NCBI RefSeq assembly: GCF_040438885.1
Contig: NZ_CP159218.1
Location: forward strand, 2,914,001 to 2,978,000
Reading direction: 5' to 3'
Length of the DNA stretch: 64,000 nucleotides
Source: Nakamurella sp. A5-74
Lineage (GTDB): Bacteria > Actinomycetota > Actinomycetes > Mycobacteriales > Nakamurellaceae
Shown: positions 25,693-34,407 of the stretch, piece by piece
How the letters are laid out: each line of letters starts with the position of its first letter
How positions within the stretch are numbered: position 1 is the stretch's first letter
The notes under the pieces: generated by a model
What the model saw: only the letters and a program-made list of their open reading frames with translations
Told to the model about the DNA's origin: nothing
The model's database searches: none
Made by a program: the position numbers and the translations under genes

Positions 25693-28600
25693 CCGACGCA
25701 GCCCGCACGTCCCGCGAGCCCGACCACCCACAGCCGGCCGACGCGAAGCCCCGGCCCGGCAGCTTCGTCGACCGCAACCCGTTGGACGAGCAAGGCCGGA
25801 CGGCCCTGCGCGACACGCTGGTCGCGGCACTCGGTGCCGACAAGGTCGCCTTCGACGACGGCCACCGCGCCGTCTACGCGACCGACTCCTCCAACTACCG
25901 CCAGGTCCCGCTCGGCGTGGTCTTCCCGCACGATGTCGCCGACGTCGTCGCCACCGTCAAGGCCTGCGCCGCCGTGGGCGCGCCGGTCCTCGGCCGGGGT
26001 GCGGGCACCGGGCTCGCCGGCCAGACCGTCAATGTCGGTGTGGTGCTGGACTTCTCGCGGGTGATGAACCGGATCCTGGACATCGATCCGGAGCAGCGGG
26101 TGGCGCGGGTCCAGCCCGGCCTGGTGCTGGACGACCTGCGGGCAGCCGCGGAGGTCCACGGCCTCACCTTCGGTCCGGATCCTGCGACGCATGCCTGGTG
26201 CACGCTCGGCGGGATGATCGGCAACAACTCCTGCGGTACCCATGCCCTGTACGCGGGCAAGACGGTCGACAACGTGCGTCGGCTGCGGATCGTCACCGCG
26301 GCCGGTGAAGACCTGTGGGTCGGCGGCTACGACGACGCCGGCTACGCCGCCGCGGTGGCCGGCGGCGGGGAGCTGGCCCGGCTGCTCGGCGGTGCCAGGG
26401 AGATCGGCCGCCGCAACGCGGCCCTGGTGAACGAGAAGTTCCCGGACATCCCCCGCCGCGTCTCCGGTTACAACCTGGACGAGGTGGTCCCGGGGCGGCA
26501 GACCAACCTGGCGAAGATGCTGGTCGGATCCGAGTCGACGCTGGCGTTGGTGGTGGAGGCGGAGCTCGATCTGGCCCCATCACCCGCGGTCCGGCACCTG
26601 GTCGTGCTCGGCTACCCGGACATCTTCCTGGCGGCGGACGCGGTGCCATCGCTGGTCGAGTTCGGACTGCTCGGGCTGGAAGGGTTCGACGAAACCCTCG
26701 TCCGCCAGTCGGCGGCAATCGGGCTCAACGAGGCGGGCATCGCCCTGCTGCCGGCCGGCCGCGGCTGGTTGCTTGCCGAGGTCGGCGACGACGACCCAGT
26801 GGTCGCGGAACGTCGCGTGCTGGAGTTCCTGGACCGCCTGCCGGCAGAGGTCGTCGCCCGCAGGATGACCGATCCGGTCGAGGAGAAGCTGATCTGGAGC
26901 GTACGCGAGTCCGGGCTGGCCGCCACCGCCCGCCCGCCCGGCCAGAAGCCCAACCACGAGGGCTGGGAGGACGCCGCGGTGCCGCCCGCCCGGCTCGGCG
27001 AGTACCTGCGGCGGATGACCGCACTCTGGGCCGAATACGGCTATTCCGGCGCCTGGTACGGCCACTTCGGCCAGGGCTGCGTCCACACCCGCAACAACTT
27101 CGACTTCTCCGATGCGGCCGGCCTGGCGGCATTCCGATCGTTCATCGAGCGGGCTGCAGACCTGGTTGCCGAGCTGGGCGGCTCGATCTCCGGCGAGCAC
27201 GGCGACGGTCAGGCCCGCGGTGAACTGCTCGAGCGGATGTACGGCAGCGAGATGATCGACGCGTTCCGGGCGCTCAAGACGTTGTTCGACCCGACCGGAA
27301 TCCTCAATCCCGGAAAGCTCATCGACCCCTATCCGTTGGACACCAACCTGAAGCACGGTCCGCAGCACCATCTGTCGAAGCTCGGCCGGCAGACGGTGTT
27401 CGCTCTCCCCGGCGATGCCGGGAACCTGGCCGAGGCGGCCGAGCGCTGCGTCGGTGTCGGCCGGTGCCGACGCGACGACCTGGGCACCATGTGTCCCTCC
27501 TACCGGGCGACCCGCGACGAACGGCACTCCACCCGCGGGCGCGCGAAAGCTCTGCAGGAGATGTTCACCGGGGACGTCTCGCAGGAGTCCTGGCGCAACG
27601 AGCACGTACACGAGGCGCTGTCGCTGTGTTTGTCCTGCAAGGGCTGCGCGGTGGACTGCCCGACCGGGGTCGACATGGCCACCTACAAGGCGGAGTTCCA
27701 CTCGCACTACTACGCCAAGCGCTTGCGGCCGCGTCACATGTACGCCCTGGGGATGCTGCCCTGGGCCACTAGGGTGGCCGCCAGGATCCCGCTGGTCGCC
27801 AATGCGGTGCTCCGCGCGCCGGTGCTCTCGGAGCTCGTGCGGCGCACGGCCGGGCTCACCACGACCCGTCCGGCGCCGGCGTTCTCCCGGATGTCGTTCC
27901 GGGCCCAGATGCGCAAGAACCAGCGCCGCAAGGGTTCCGGGCGGACGCTGTTGCGCCGCCGGTCGTCGGCCGGCGCGGACACCACCGGTGCGCCGACGGT
28001 GGTGTTGTGGCCGGACACCTTCACCGACGTCTTCGATCCGGGTCTGGGCCAGGACACCCTGGCTGCGCTGCAGGCCGTGGGTGAGCAGGTGCACGTGCCG
28101 ACCGAGTGGGCCTGTTGCGGCCGAACGCTCTACGACCCGGGGATGCTCGACCGCGCCAGGGCGTCACTGCGCAACGTGTTGGACATCCTGGATCCCTATG
28201 TGTCCCAGGGCATTCCGGTGGTCGTACCAGAGCCGAGCTGTCTGGCGGCCTTCCGCGACGAGCTGCCCGGCCTGCTGCCGGACGACCCCCGTGCTATCCG
28301 CCTGGCCGGACTGGCCCGGTCGCTCGCCGAACACCTCATCCTGGCCGACAAGCTGCCGGCCGCACCCCCGGTACCGACCGTGGGTGCGGACCCGGTGATC
28401 GTGCACCCGCACTGTCACGGTCGCGCCACTGTGGGAGTCGCGTCGGACCAGGAAGCCCTGCGACGTTTGGGATATGACGTCACGACCGCGGACGCCGGCT
28501 GCTGCGGGCTCGCCGGATCCTTCGGGTTCGCTGCCGAGACGGCCGACCTCAGTCGAAAGATCGCCACTGACGACTGGTTGCCCCGACTGCAGCAACAGGC

Positions 28601-28724
28601 CGGCGGGCGCGCCGTCGTGATGGACGGGTTCTCCTGCATCACGCAGTACACCCAGCTCGGCCCGGGCGATCACCCCGCGACGGTGGCGTCGTTGATCCGC
28701 AAGGGGCTCGCGGCGCAGCGCTGA
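25689..28724 (+). CDS. FAD-linked oxidoreductase fused to Fe-S and CCG domains (GlcD-GlcF type)
   Basis: A 1011-residue flavin and iron-sulfur dehydrogenase like YdiJ or D-lactate/D-2-hydroxyacid dehydrogenases. The FAD-binding domain has GRGAGTGLAGQTVN and GGMIGNNSCGTHA, and the C-terminal flavin cap has SGEHGDGQARGELL. Then come two cysteine clusters: CVGVGRCRRDDLGTMCP and CLSCKGCAVDCP. The last 250 residues hold two CCG motifs (WACCGRTLYDPG, AGCCGLAGSFG) of the GlcF type that contact heterodisulfide or quinone partners. Likely reaction: oxidation of a D-2-hydroxyacid with electrons passed to quinone at the membrane. It is coupled to the preceding membrane protein, and a hairpin follows the stop. 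Confidence 0.9.
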   Translation: MTDAARTSREPDHPQPADAKPRPGSFVDRNPLDEQGRTALRDTLVAALGADKVAFDDGHRAVYATDSSNYRQVPLGVVFPHDVADVVATVKACAAVGAPVLGRGAGTGLAGQTVNVGVVLDFSRVMNRILDIDPEQRVARVQPGLVLDDLRAAAEVHGLTFGPDPATHAWCTLGGMIGNNSCGTHALYAGKTVDNVRRLRIVTAAGEDLWVGGYDDAGYAAAVAGGGELARLLGGAREIGRRNAALVNEKFPDIPRRVSGYNLDEVVPGRQTNLAKMLVGSESTLALVVEAELDLAPSPAVRHLVVLGYPDIFLAADAVPSLVEFGLLGLEGFDETLVRQSAAIGLNEAGIALLPAGRGWLLAEVGDDDPVVAERRVLEFLDRLPAEVVARRMTDPVEEKLIWSVRESGLAATARPPGQKPNHEGWEDAAVPPARLGEYLRRMTALWAEYGYSGAWYGHFGQGCVHTRNNFDFSDAAGLAAFRSFIERAADLVAELGGSISGEHGDGQARGELLERMYGSEMIDAFRALKTLFDPTGILNPGKLIDPYPLDTNLKHGPQHHLSKLGRQTVFALPGDAGNLAEAAERCVGVGRCRRDDLGTMCPSYRATRDERHSTRGRAKALQEMFTGDVSQESWRNEHVHEALSLCLSCKGCAVDCPTGVDMATYKAEFHSHYYAKRLRPRHMYALGMLPWATRVAARIPLVANAVLRAPVLSELVRRTAGLTTTRPAPAFSRMSFRAQMRKNQRRKGSGRTLLRRRSSAGADTTGAPTVVLWPDTFTDVFDPGLGQDTLAALQAVGEQVHVPTEWACCGRTLYDPGMLDRARASLRNVLDILDPYVSQGIPVVVPEPSCLAAFRDELPGLLPDDPRAIRLAGLARSLAEHLILADKLPAAPPVPTVGADPVIVHPHCHGRATVGVASDQEALRRLGYDVTTADAGCCGLAGSFGFAAETADLSRKIATDDWLPRLQQQAGGRAVVMDGFSCITQYTQLGPGDHPATVASLIRKGLAAQR

Positions 28725-28744
28725 CCTGCCGGCGGACCGGCAGG
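28725..28744. terminator. Perfect 8-bp hairpin after the dehydrogenase stop
   Basis: CCTGCCGG at 28725-28732, loop CGGA, CCGGCAGG at 28737-28744. It begins at the base after the TGA and lies between convergent genes. There is no U-tract, as is common in actinobacteria. Confidence 0.7.
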
Positions 28745-28759
28745 GGACCTTCCTTCCTG

Positions 28760-30019
28760 TCAGATCCCCAGGTGCTGTGCGAGGAAGTCGTTGCCGAACT
28801 TCCGTTCGGGATCGTGTCGTGCCACCAGTGCCCGGAAGTCGGCGAGGCGCTCGATGTGGGCCGCCGGGTCGGAACTGAACACCTTGCCCCAGTGCGGGCG
28901 CCCATCGAACGGGGCGAGCACCTCCTCGACGGCGGCCGCGGCGCGCACTACCTCGGCGTCCAGATCACGCCAGGTGAAGTGCACGCCGACGGATGCGCGA
29001 CCACGGCACGGACTGAGCCACAGGTCGTCGGCCGCGATGGTCCGGATCTCCGCTCCCAGCAACACCTCTCGCAGCTCGAGCGACTGCACGGCCAGCAGCG
29101 CCGCCGCACCGTGCTCCCGGGGAACCAGGTACTCGGACTGCTGTTCCGCCCCGCTGCTCGGCTGGAAATCGAGCCGGAAGTGCGGCAGTCGCTCGTGCCA
29201 CGGTCCCGGCACCCCCAATTGGGCCGTGCTCGCCGACGCGTCGTGATCGGTGAGGCAGTGCTGCTGCGTGGTCGCCGCCCGGCCACCCCAGCGAGTGCCG
29301 TCCGGTGCGCTCGCCACACCGGTCGGATCGCCCGGATCGATGCGGGTCTTGATCCACAGCCGGTCGATCTGCCTCCCGGTGGCCGGATCGTCGAACATGC
29401 TGATGCTGTACGCGGAGGCCATGATCTCGTCGAAGTTCTCGACCACCCGGTCGATCGGCACGTCCAGCCAGACGTCCTGCCGGACGTCGAACGTGGGAAC
29501 GGTGGCGAGCTCGACCCGGGTGACGACACCCAGCGCACCGAGGGCCAGGACGGAACCGCCGAACTCCGGGTCGGCCCCGGTGGTCCTGACCAGTTCTCCG
29601 TCCCCACCGACGAACTCGACTGCCACCGCACCCGCAGCCAGGCACTGGTTCCCGTCGCCACTGCCGTGGGTTCCGGTGGCGCAGGCTCCGGCCACCGAGA
29701 TGTGCGGCAGGGAGCCCATGTTGGGCAGCGCCAGGCCCTCCGCCTGCAGAGCAACGGCGACCTCCCCGTAGTTGGCCCCGCCGTGGACGCTGACCGTGGC
29801 GGCGTCGCCGCTGCCGGTCACCGTGATGTCTTTCGGAAGATGTCGCACCGAGACCAGATCGCCTGCGGTGTCGGCGATCCGGTTGAACGAATGCCCGGTG
29901 CCCAGGGCGCGCACCCGCGGCGACCCGGCGACCAGTTCCTGCAACTGCTCCACCGAAGTCGGTAGGTGCAGCCGATCCGTCGAGAAGGTGATGTTCCGGG
30001 CCCAGTTGGTCAGTGTCAC
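28760..30019 (-). CDS. Alditol (xylitol/sorbitol) oxidase, AldO type
   Basis: A 419-residue FAD oxidase of the vanillyl-alcohol oxidase superfamily. The N-terminal FAD domain shows ALGTGHSFNRIADTAG near residues 37-52, where the His is the expected covalent FAD site, then GLALPNMGSLPHISVAG and ATGTHGSGDGN. The substrate domain keeps QLGVPGPWHERLPHFR and SGAEQQSEYLVPREH, segments that match Streptomyces AldO as I remember it, so oxidation of sugar alcohols to aldoses with release of peroxide is likely. GTG 30019 has AGGA at 30028-30031 upstream. Alternative: L-gulonolactone-type oxidase, less likely. It is a single-gene unit ending against the dehydrogenase. Confidence 0.88.
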   Translation of the reverse strand: MTLTNWARNITFSTDRLHLPTSVEQLQELVAGSPRVRALGTGHSFNRIADTAGDLVSVRHLPKDITVTGSGDAATVSVHGGANYGEVAVALQAEGLALPNMGSLPHISVAGACATGTHGSGDGNQCLAAGAVAVEFVGGDGELVRTTGADPEFGGSVLALGALGVVTRVELATVPTFDVRQDVWLDVPIDRVVENFDEIMASAYSISMFDDPATGRQIDRLWIKTRIDPGDPTGVASAPDGTRWGGRAATTQQHCLTDHDASASTAQLGVPGPWHERLPHFRLDFQPSSGAEQQSEYLVPREHGAAALLAVQSLELREVLLGAEIRTIAADDLWLSPCRGRASVGVHFTWRDLDAEVVRAAAAVEEVLAPFDGRPHWGKVFSSDPAAHIERLADFRALVARHDPERKFGNDFLAQHLGI

Positions 30020-30078
30020 CCTGTCATCCTGCCGGTCCGGTCCGGTCCCGCGCCACGGACCGCAGGCCGTCACGGTCG

Positions 30079-30147
30079 TCACCGGGGCGGCGCGGTGCTC
30101 TCCCGGACGATGAGCTGAGCCGGGACGGCACCGAGCGGTGTCTGCTC
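30079..30147 (-). pseudogene. C-terminal remnant of a LacI-family regulator
   Basis: The last about 22 codons read LGAVPAQLIVRESTAPPR, the typical end of LacI repressors, and stop at 30079. Upstream of this (higher coordinates) homology ends abruptly and the same DNA continues as a rightward HTH remnant. It shows that a LacI-type sugar regulator once lay here, perhaps controlling the alpha-glucosidase to the right or the alditol oxidase. Confidence 0.6.
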
Positions 30148-30148
30148 G

Positions 30149-30301
30149 CTTGATCGCCTACAGCAGCAGGTCGATGCACTGCCGACCGAGCTGCGGCCGG
30201 TCGTCGTCGACGTCAAGGCCACGAACGCTTGGTCGCTGACAGCGATCGCCGGGTGGGCCGGGATCTCCCGACCCACCCTCTACCAGTGGCTGGCGGGGTA
30301 G
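30149..30301 (+). pseudogene. Truncated helix-turn-helix gene (N-terminus missing)
   Basis: Fifty codons without a start read LDRLQQQVDALPTELRPVVV at first and end in SLTAIAGWAGISRPTLYQWL, a clear helix-turn-helix, before TAG at 30299-30301. Upstream an in-frame TGA and the LacI remnant block any start. It resembles short HTH proteins often paired with small partner genes. It abuts the LacI remnant at about 30148, marking a recombination junction. Confidence 0.55.
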
Positions 30302-30635
30302 AACCCTTCAGGAGTGATTCCGCGGTATCACCCTCAGCGATGCCCCTATTCATAGTCCCCCACGTTCACTTTGGCCATGGCCCTGACTCAGTGGGCGACG
30401 GGTGCGACGCCTGCCCAGCTGAGGTCGCGGTCGTGGAAGCTGTCGGCCGGTCCGATGAGGGGTCCACCCCAACGGTCAACCAACCTGGGGGCAGACCCTA
30501 TCGCCGTATCGGCCCCCAGAGGTGGCGCTGGGACGACGCGCCGAGGTCACCCACGGCGGGCTACTCACTGCACTGGACCGATACAGTCGGGTCGACATCC
30601 GGGCAGTATCGTGCGACTCGCAAGGGGCCAGACCA
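30302..30635. other. Gene-free stretch upstream of the alpha-glucosidase
   Basis: No convincing coding frame: the open frames lack ribosome sites and protein character. It follows the two gene remnants, so it may be eroded coding DNA. The alpha-glucosidase promoter must lie near its right end; I see no clear -35/-10 pair or LacI palindrome. Confidence 0.5.
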
Positions 30636-32309
30636 GTGACCGACCAGTGGTGGCGTGACGCCGTCGTCTACCAGATCTATCCGCGTTCCTTCGCCGACGG
30701 CAACGGCGACGGGATGGGCGATCTGCCCGGCATCACCGCACGGTTGGACGCGCTGGCCGAGCTCGGGATCGACGCGGTGTGGCTGTCACCCTTCTATGTC
30801 TCTCCGCAGGCGGACGCCGGTTACGACGTCGCCGACTACCGCGACATCGATCCCCGGTTCGGCTCGCTCGCCGACTTCGATGCGCTGGCCGAGCGGGCAC
30901 ATGCGTTGGGACTCAGGGTGATCGTGGATCTCGTGCCGAACCATTCCTCGGACGAGCACGGCTGGTTCCAGCAGGCTCTCGCGGCCGGTGCCGGAACCCC
31001 CGAGCGCGGGCGCTACGTCTTCCGCGATGGCAAGGGGGACAACGGGAACGAGCCGCCGAACAACTGGCAATCGCTGTTCGGCGGAGCCGCCTGGGAGCGG
31101 AGCACCGACCCGGACGGCACGCCCGGCCAGTGGTACCTGCACCTGTTCGACGTGAAGCAGCCCGACTTCGACTGGACCAACCACGAGGTCCGGGAGATGT
31201 TCCACGATGTGCTGCGCTTCTGGCTGGATCGGGGCGTCGACGGCTTCCGGGTCGATGTCGCCCACGCGCTCATCAAGGCGGACGGACTCCCGGACGCACC
31301 CGAGAGCTCCGTGGCCGATCCTGCGCCGTACGAACAGGAGATCGAGTCGGAGGCCGGCGATCGTGGCCCGATGTGGGACCAGGACGGTGTCCACGAGATC
31401 TACCGCGACTGGAACAAGATCCTCGGCGAGTACCCCGGCGACCGCATGATGGTTGCCGAAGCCTGGGTGTCCCCGCCCTCTCGACTGGCACGGTACGTGC
31501 GTCCGGACGAGATGCAGCAGTCGTTCAACTTCGACTTCCTCACCGCACGGTGGAACGGTCCCGCACTCCGGGCGGTGATCGACTCGTCCCTGCGTGCCGT
31601 CGAGTCGGTCGGCGCGCCAGCCACCTGGGTGATGTCGAACCACGACGTCATCCGGCACGCCAGCAGGCTCGCGCTGCCGGGTGACGAAGCACGCCCGGGT
31701 GGGATCGGCGCCGACGACCCGCAACCGGACGCGGTCCTGGGACTGCGACGCGCCCGCGCCGCCACCGCGCTGATGCTGGCCCTGCCAGGCTCCGCCTACG
31801 TCTACCAGGGCGAGGAACTCGGACTGCCCGAGCACACGACACTGCCGGACGAGGCCCGCGAGGATCCGACCTGGGAGCGATCCGGGCACACAGAGCGTGG
31901 CCGCGACGGCTGTCGGGTGCCGATCCCGTGGGAGGCCGATGCTCCCTCGCTCGGCTTCGGCAACACCTCGGGCACCTGGTTACCGCAGCCCGCCGCCTAC
32001 CGGACGCTGGCGCGCGATCAGCAGCGCGGCGACCCGTCGTCGATGCTGGAGTTCTACCGCCGCGCGCTGCGCCTGCGCCGGGAGCTGCAGTTGGGGAAGG
32101 GTCGGATCACCTGGCAGGAAACGGATCCCGCGATCCTGGCGATCGAGATCGAGACTGCTGCGGGATCCGTGACGGTGATCGTCAACCTGTCGGACGAGCG
32201 GCTGGAGGTGGACGATCTGGCCGCTGGTGAAGTGATCCTGCACTCGGCCGGGCCGTCCGCCGACCAGCGGAGCCTCGGATCGGACGAGGCAGTCTGGGTG
32301 CGCCGGTGA
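30636..32309 (+). CDS. GH13 alpha-glucosidase (oligo-1,6-glucosidase/maltase type)
   Basis: A 557-residue cytoplasmic enzyme. WWRDAVVYQIYPRSFADGNG opens the (beta/alpha)8 barrel; DLVPNHSS near residues 98-105 is region I; GFRVDVAH with nucleophile Asp207 is region II; AEAW with acid/base Glu275 is region III; SNHD with Asp337 is region IV. PNNWQSLFGG near 141-150 is typical of alpha-glucosidases that release glucose from short alpha-glucans or sucrose-like disaccharides. GTG 30636 has AGGGG at 30623-30627, eight bases away. No transporter gene adjoins it; the LacI remnant to the left suggests its former regulator was lost. Confidence 0.93.
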   Translation: MTDQWWRDAVVYQIYPRSFADGNGDGMGDLPGITARLDALAELGIDAVWLSPFYVSPQADAGYDVADYRDIDPRFGSLADFDALAERAHALGLRVIVDLVPNHSSDEHGWFQQALAAGAGTPERGRYVFRDGKGDNGNEPPNNWQSLFGGAAWERSTDPDGTPGQWYLHLFDVKQPDFDWTNHEVREMFHDVLRFWLDRGVDGFRVDVAHALIKADGLPDAPESSVADPAPYEQEIESEAGDRGPMWDQDGVHEIYRDWNKILGEYPGDRMMVAEAWVSPPSRLARYVRPDEMQQSFNFDFLTARWNGPALRAVIDSSLRAVESVGAPATWVMSNHDVIRHASRLALPGDEARPGGIGADDPQPDAVLGLRRARAATALMLALPGSAYVYQGEELGLPEHTTLPDEAREDPTWERSGHTERGRDGCRVPIPWEADAPSLGFGNTSGTWLPQPAAYRTLARDQQRGDPSSMLEFYRRALRLRRELQLGKGRITWQETDPAILAIEIETAAGSVTVIVNLSDERLEVDDLAAGEVILHSAGPSADQRSLGSDEAVWVRR

Positions 32310-32316
32310 GGCACCA

Positions 32317-32475
32317 TCATCCTCCGTCGTGGACCACGCCGAGCAGTGCCCGCGCAGCCAGGTGCTGGAGCCGTTGAACGTACTCGGGATTCACCATCGC
32401 CACCGCCTGTCCGTGGATGCGACACCGGTCCGGGGCGCTCTGCGGACCGACCAAGGGTGCGTCGCAGCTGGTCAG
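32317..32475 (-). CDS. Possible 52-residue zinc-finger-like protein with CTG start
   Basis: The frame opens with CTG at 32475, which overlaps the TGA of the MFS gene in a CTGA arrangement like the GTGA/ATGA couplings elsewhere in this window. The protein begins TSCDAPLVGPQSAPDRCRIHG, with Cys, Cys and His spaced like a small zinc knuckle, followed by a helical segment NPEYVQRLQHLAARALLGVV. No ATG, GTG or TTG start gives the full Cys motif. It is either a real coupled small gene or the tail of an eroded one. Function unknown. Confidence 0.4.
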   Translation of the reverse strand: MTSCDAPLVGPQSAPDRCRIHGQAVAMVNPEYVQRLQHLAARALLGVVHDGG

Positions 32476-33698
32476 CCGGAGTGCGCGCTGACTGCGACCT
32501 CCTCCGTAGTCGCCCGCGCACGGATCACCACCCCGCAGGCTGCAGCCGCGATCACCGCCGACGCGATGATCGTCAGCACGCGGTAGTCCACCGCGCCGAC
32601 CAGTGCCGCTCCGGTGGCGGTGGCGACCAATTGCGGCAGCTGCAGCGACACGGTGGTCGCCGCGGCACTGCGACCCTGCAGTGCGGGCGGGGTCAGTCGC
32701 TGACGGGTGGTGGCAAGTGCGACGAAAGCCCACGGGATGGCCACGCCCGCCATCGCACTGCCGATCAGCACCACGACGACGTCCCTGCTCAGGAGTCCCA
32801 GACCGGCCACTGCGATCAACACCAGCGCCACCCCGACGGCCCGCAGTGGGCCGAGCCGTCGCAAGAGCCAGGCCGCCGTCACCCCGCCGAGGATGCTGCC
32901 AGCGCCCTGCGCGCTCATCAGCGCGCCGAAGAATGATGCCTCGCGGTTCAGCCCGTGTTCGACCACGGCGAACAGCAGTGAGTCGAACATTCCGATGACG
33001 GCGAGTGAGGTGCCCAACCCGACCACCATCGTCACCAGCACCGGGGTCCGACGCAGATGGGCGAAGCCGGCACCGAGTGCCCGGAAACCACTGTCCGCCA
33101 GCGCCTCCCCGAGGTCCGCGCGTTCCGGACGGGGTTCGGCGATCCGCACCGTGAGCAGTCCGAGGGCGGTGATCGTCAGCAGCACCGAGGTCGCGCCGGC
33201 CAGAGCCGGACCGCCGAAGCCGGCGTACAGGGCGGCCCCGACGACAGGCGTCAACACCCTCAGCCCCTGGTCGATCGTCATGAACGCCGCGTTTGCCGTA
33301 CCCAGGTGCTCGTCCTTCAGCATCGTGCGCAGCAGGCCCGACTGGGCGGCGCCGTTGATGGTGCCCAGAGCGCCGTACAGGAAGGTCACCGCGTACAGCA
33401 GCCAGACGTCGTCAGCCGTCCGGACACCGAGCAGGGCCAGCACCGCGGCTGCGGCGCAGAGGTTGGAGACGATGAGCAACGGTCGACGCCTGACCCGGTC
33501 GGCCAGCAGGCCGAACACCGGAGCGAGCAGCACCGGCAGGCCCAGACAGAAGAACACCAAACCCGCGGCGCCGCTGCTGCCGGTGAGGTCCTTGGCCCAG
33601 ACCGCGAGCGTGAGGAACAGCGCGCTGTCGGCGAAGTTGCCGATCGTCCACACGCTCAGCAGCCGACGAAAGTGCGGTACTCGCAACAGATCGCGCAT
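32472..33698 (-). CDS. MFS efflux transporter
   Basis: A 408-residue protein with about twelve membrane helices. LLADRVRRRPLLIVSN near residues 60-75 is the loop 2-3 signature (D-R-x-x-R-R) of the major facilitator superfamily. The family resembles MFS exporters paired with ArsR-type repressors, which usually expel drugs or antibiotics. The ATG at 33698 shares one base with the TGA of the regulator gene (TGATG), so they are translated together. The same leftward transcript may include the 52-residue gene at 32317-32475. Substrate unknown. Confidence 0.9.
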   Translation of the reverse strand: MRDLLRVPHFRRLLSVWTIGNFADSALFLTLAVWAKDLTGSSGAAGLVFFCLGLPVLLAPVFGLLADRVRRRPLLIVSNLCAAAAVLALLGVRTADDVWLLYAVTFLYGALGTINGAAQSGLLRTMLKDEHLGTANAAFMTIDQGLRVLTPVVGAALYAGFGGPALAGATSVLLTITALGLLTVRIAEPRPERADLGEALADSGFRALGAGFAHLRRTPVLVTMVVGLGTSLAVIGMFDSLLFAVVEHGLNREASFFGALMSAQGAGSILGGVTAAWLLRRLGPLRAVGVALVLIAVAGLGLLSRDVVVVLIGSAMAGVAIPWAFVALATTRQRLTPPALQGRSAAATTVSLQLPQLVATATGAALVGAVDYRVLTIIASAVIAAAACGVVIRARATTEEVAVSAHSG

Positions 33699-34321
33699 CA
33701 CCGATCCCCCGCACCGTCGGCCTGCTCGCGCCCACCGGATTGGGCGGGCACCTCGGAGTCGATGAGCTCCTGATGTTCCGGGAGGTACGCGGACGCAGTC
33801 ACCAACCGGATGACACCGGCTCCCTGAGGGATCAGTGTGTGGTCGGTGAGCCGGTCGAAGTACGGCTGTATCACCGCGACCAGGGCGTCGTTGATCGCTC
33901 TGGCCTCGTCCGGTGTGACGATCAGCGTGGCGCCGCTCTGGATGGTGGTGCCTCGCCACTCCGGTGGATTCCGTCTGGCGTGTCCGGCCCGCAGGGTCGC
34001 GACGTCCCACTCGAAGATCGCGGCGCCGGTGGACCTGGACGCCTCGAGAGCCGCAGGATCCTCGGGGTCGGGCAACAGGTTCTGCGTCGGATCGCTGATC
34101 CGCCACGGCTTGTCGCGACCGGTCGCGTCGTCCGCCCGGTCGATGTAGCCGAACTCGGCGAGTTTGCGCAGATGGAAGGAGCAGTTGGACGGGCTCTCCC
34201 CCACGTCGTCGGCGAGTTCGGTTGCGGTAGCGGTGATCCTGACCGCGAGAGCCTGCAGGAGGCGAAGGCGCAGCGGGTGCGCCAGGGCGCGGATCGCGCC
34301 GGGATCGGAGACGTCAGCCAT
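33698..34321 (-). CDS. ArsR-type winged-helix transcriptional regulator
   Basis: A 207-residue regulator. Residues about 5-85 form the winged helix: IRALAHPLRLRLLQALA, then the recognition region VGESPSNCSFHLRKLAEFGY near 40-59 and the wing RADDATGRDKPWRIS. The C-terminal half is a sensing or dimer domain without obvious metal-binding cysteines. A perfect 36-base palindrome stands 14 bases before the ATG, so it very likely represses itself and the coupled MFS gene until a ligand binds. Confidence 0.88.
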   Translation of the reverse strand: MADVSDPGAIRALAHPLRLRLLQALAVRITATATELADDVGESPSNCSFHLRKLAEFGYIDRADDATGRDKPWRISDPTQNLLPDPEDPAALEASRSTGAAIFEWDVATLRAGHARRNPPEWRGTTIQSGATLIVTPDEARAINDALVAVIQPYFDRLTDHTLIPQGAGVIRLVTASAYLPEHQELIDSEVPAQSGGREQADGAGDR

Positions 34322-34334
34322 GGGAGAACCCTAG

Positions 34335-34370
34335 ACGTGAAGTAGTTCTTTCGCAAGAACTACTTCACGT
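34335..34370. promoter_or_regulatory. Perfect palindromic operator of the ArsR/MFS pair
   Basis: A 16-base arm ACGTGAAGTAGTTCTT at 34335-34350, spacer TCGC, and the exact reverse complement at 34355-34370. The inner part AGTTCTT-N-AAGAACT matches operators I associate with ArsR-MFS pairs in actinobacteria. It ends 37 bases from the stop of the leftward oxidoreductase and immediately precedes the regulator. Confidence 0.85.
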
Positions 34371-34407
34371 CAGGTGATTCCTGGCTGAGGCCGCAGGGAT
34401 CAGGGGA

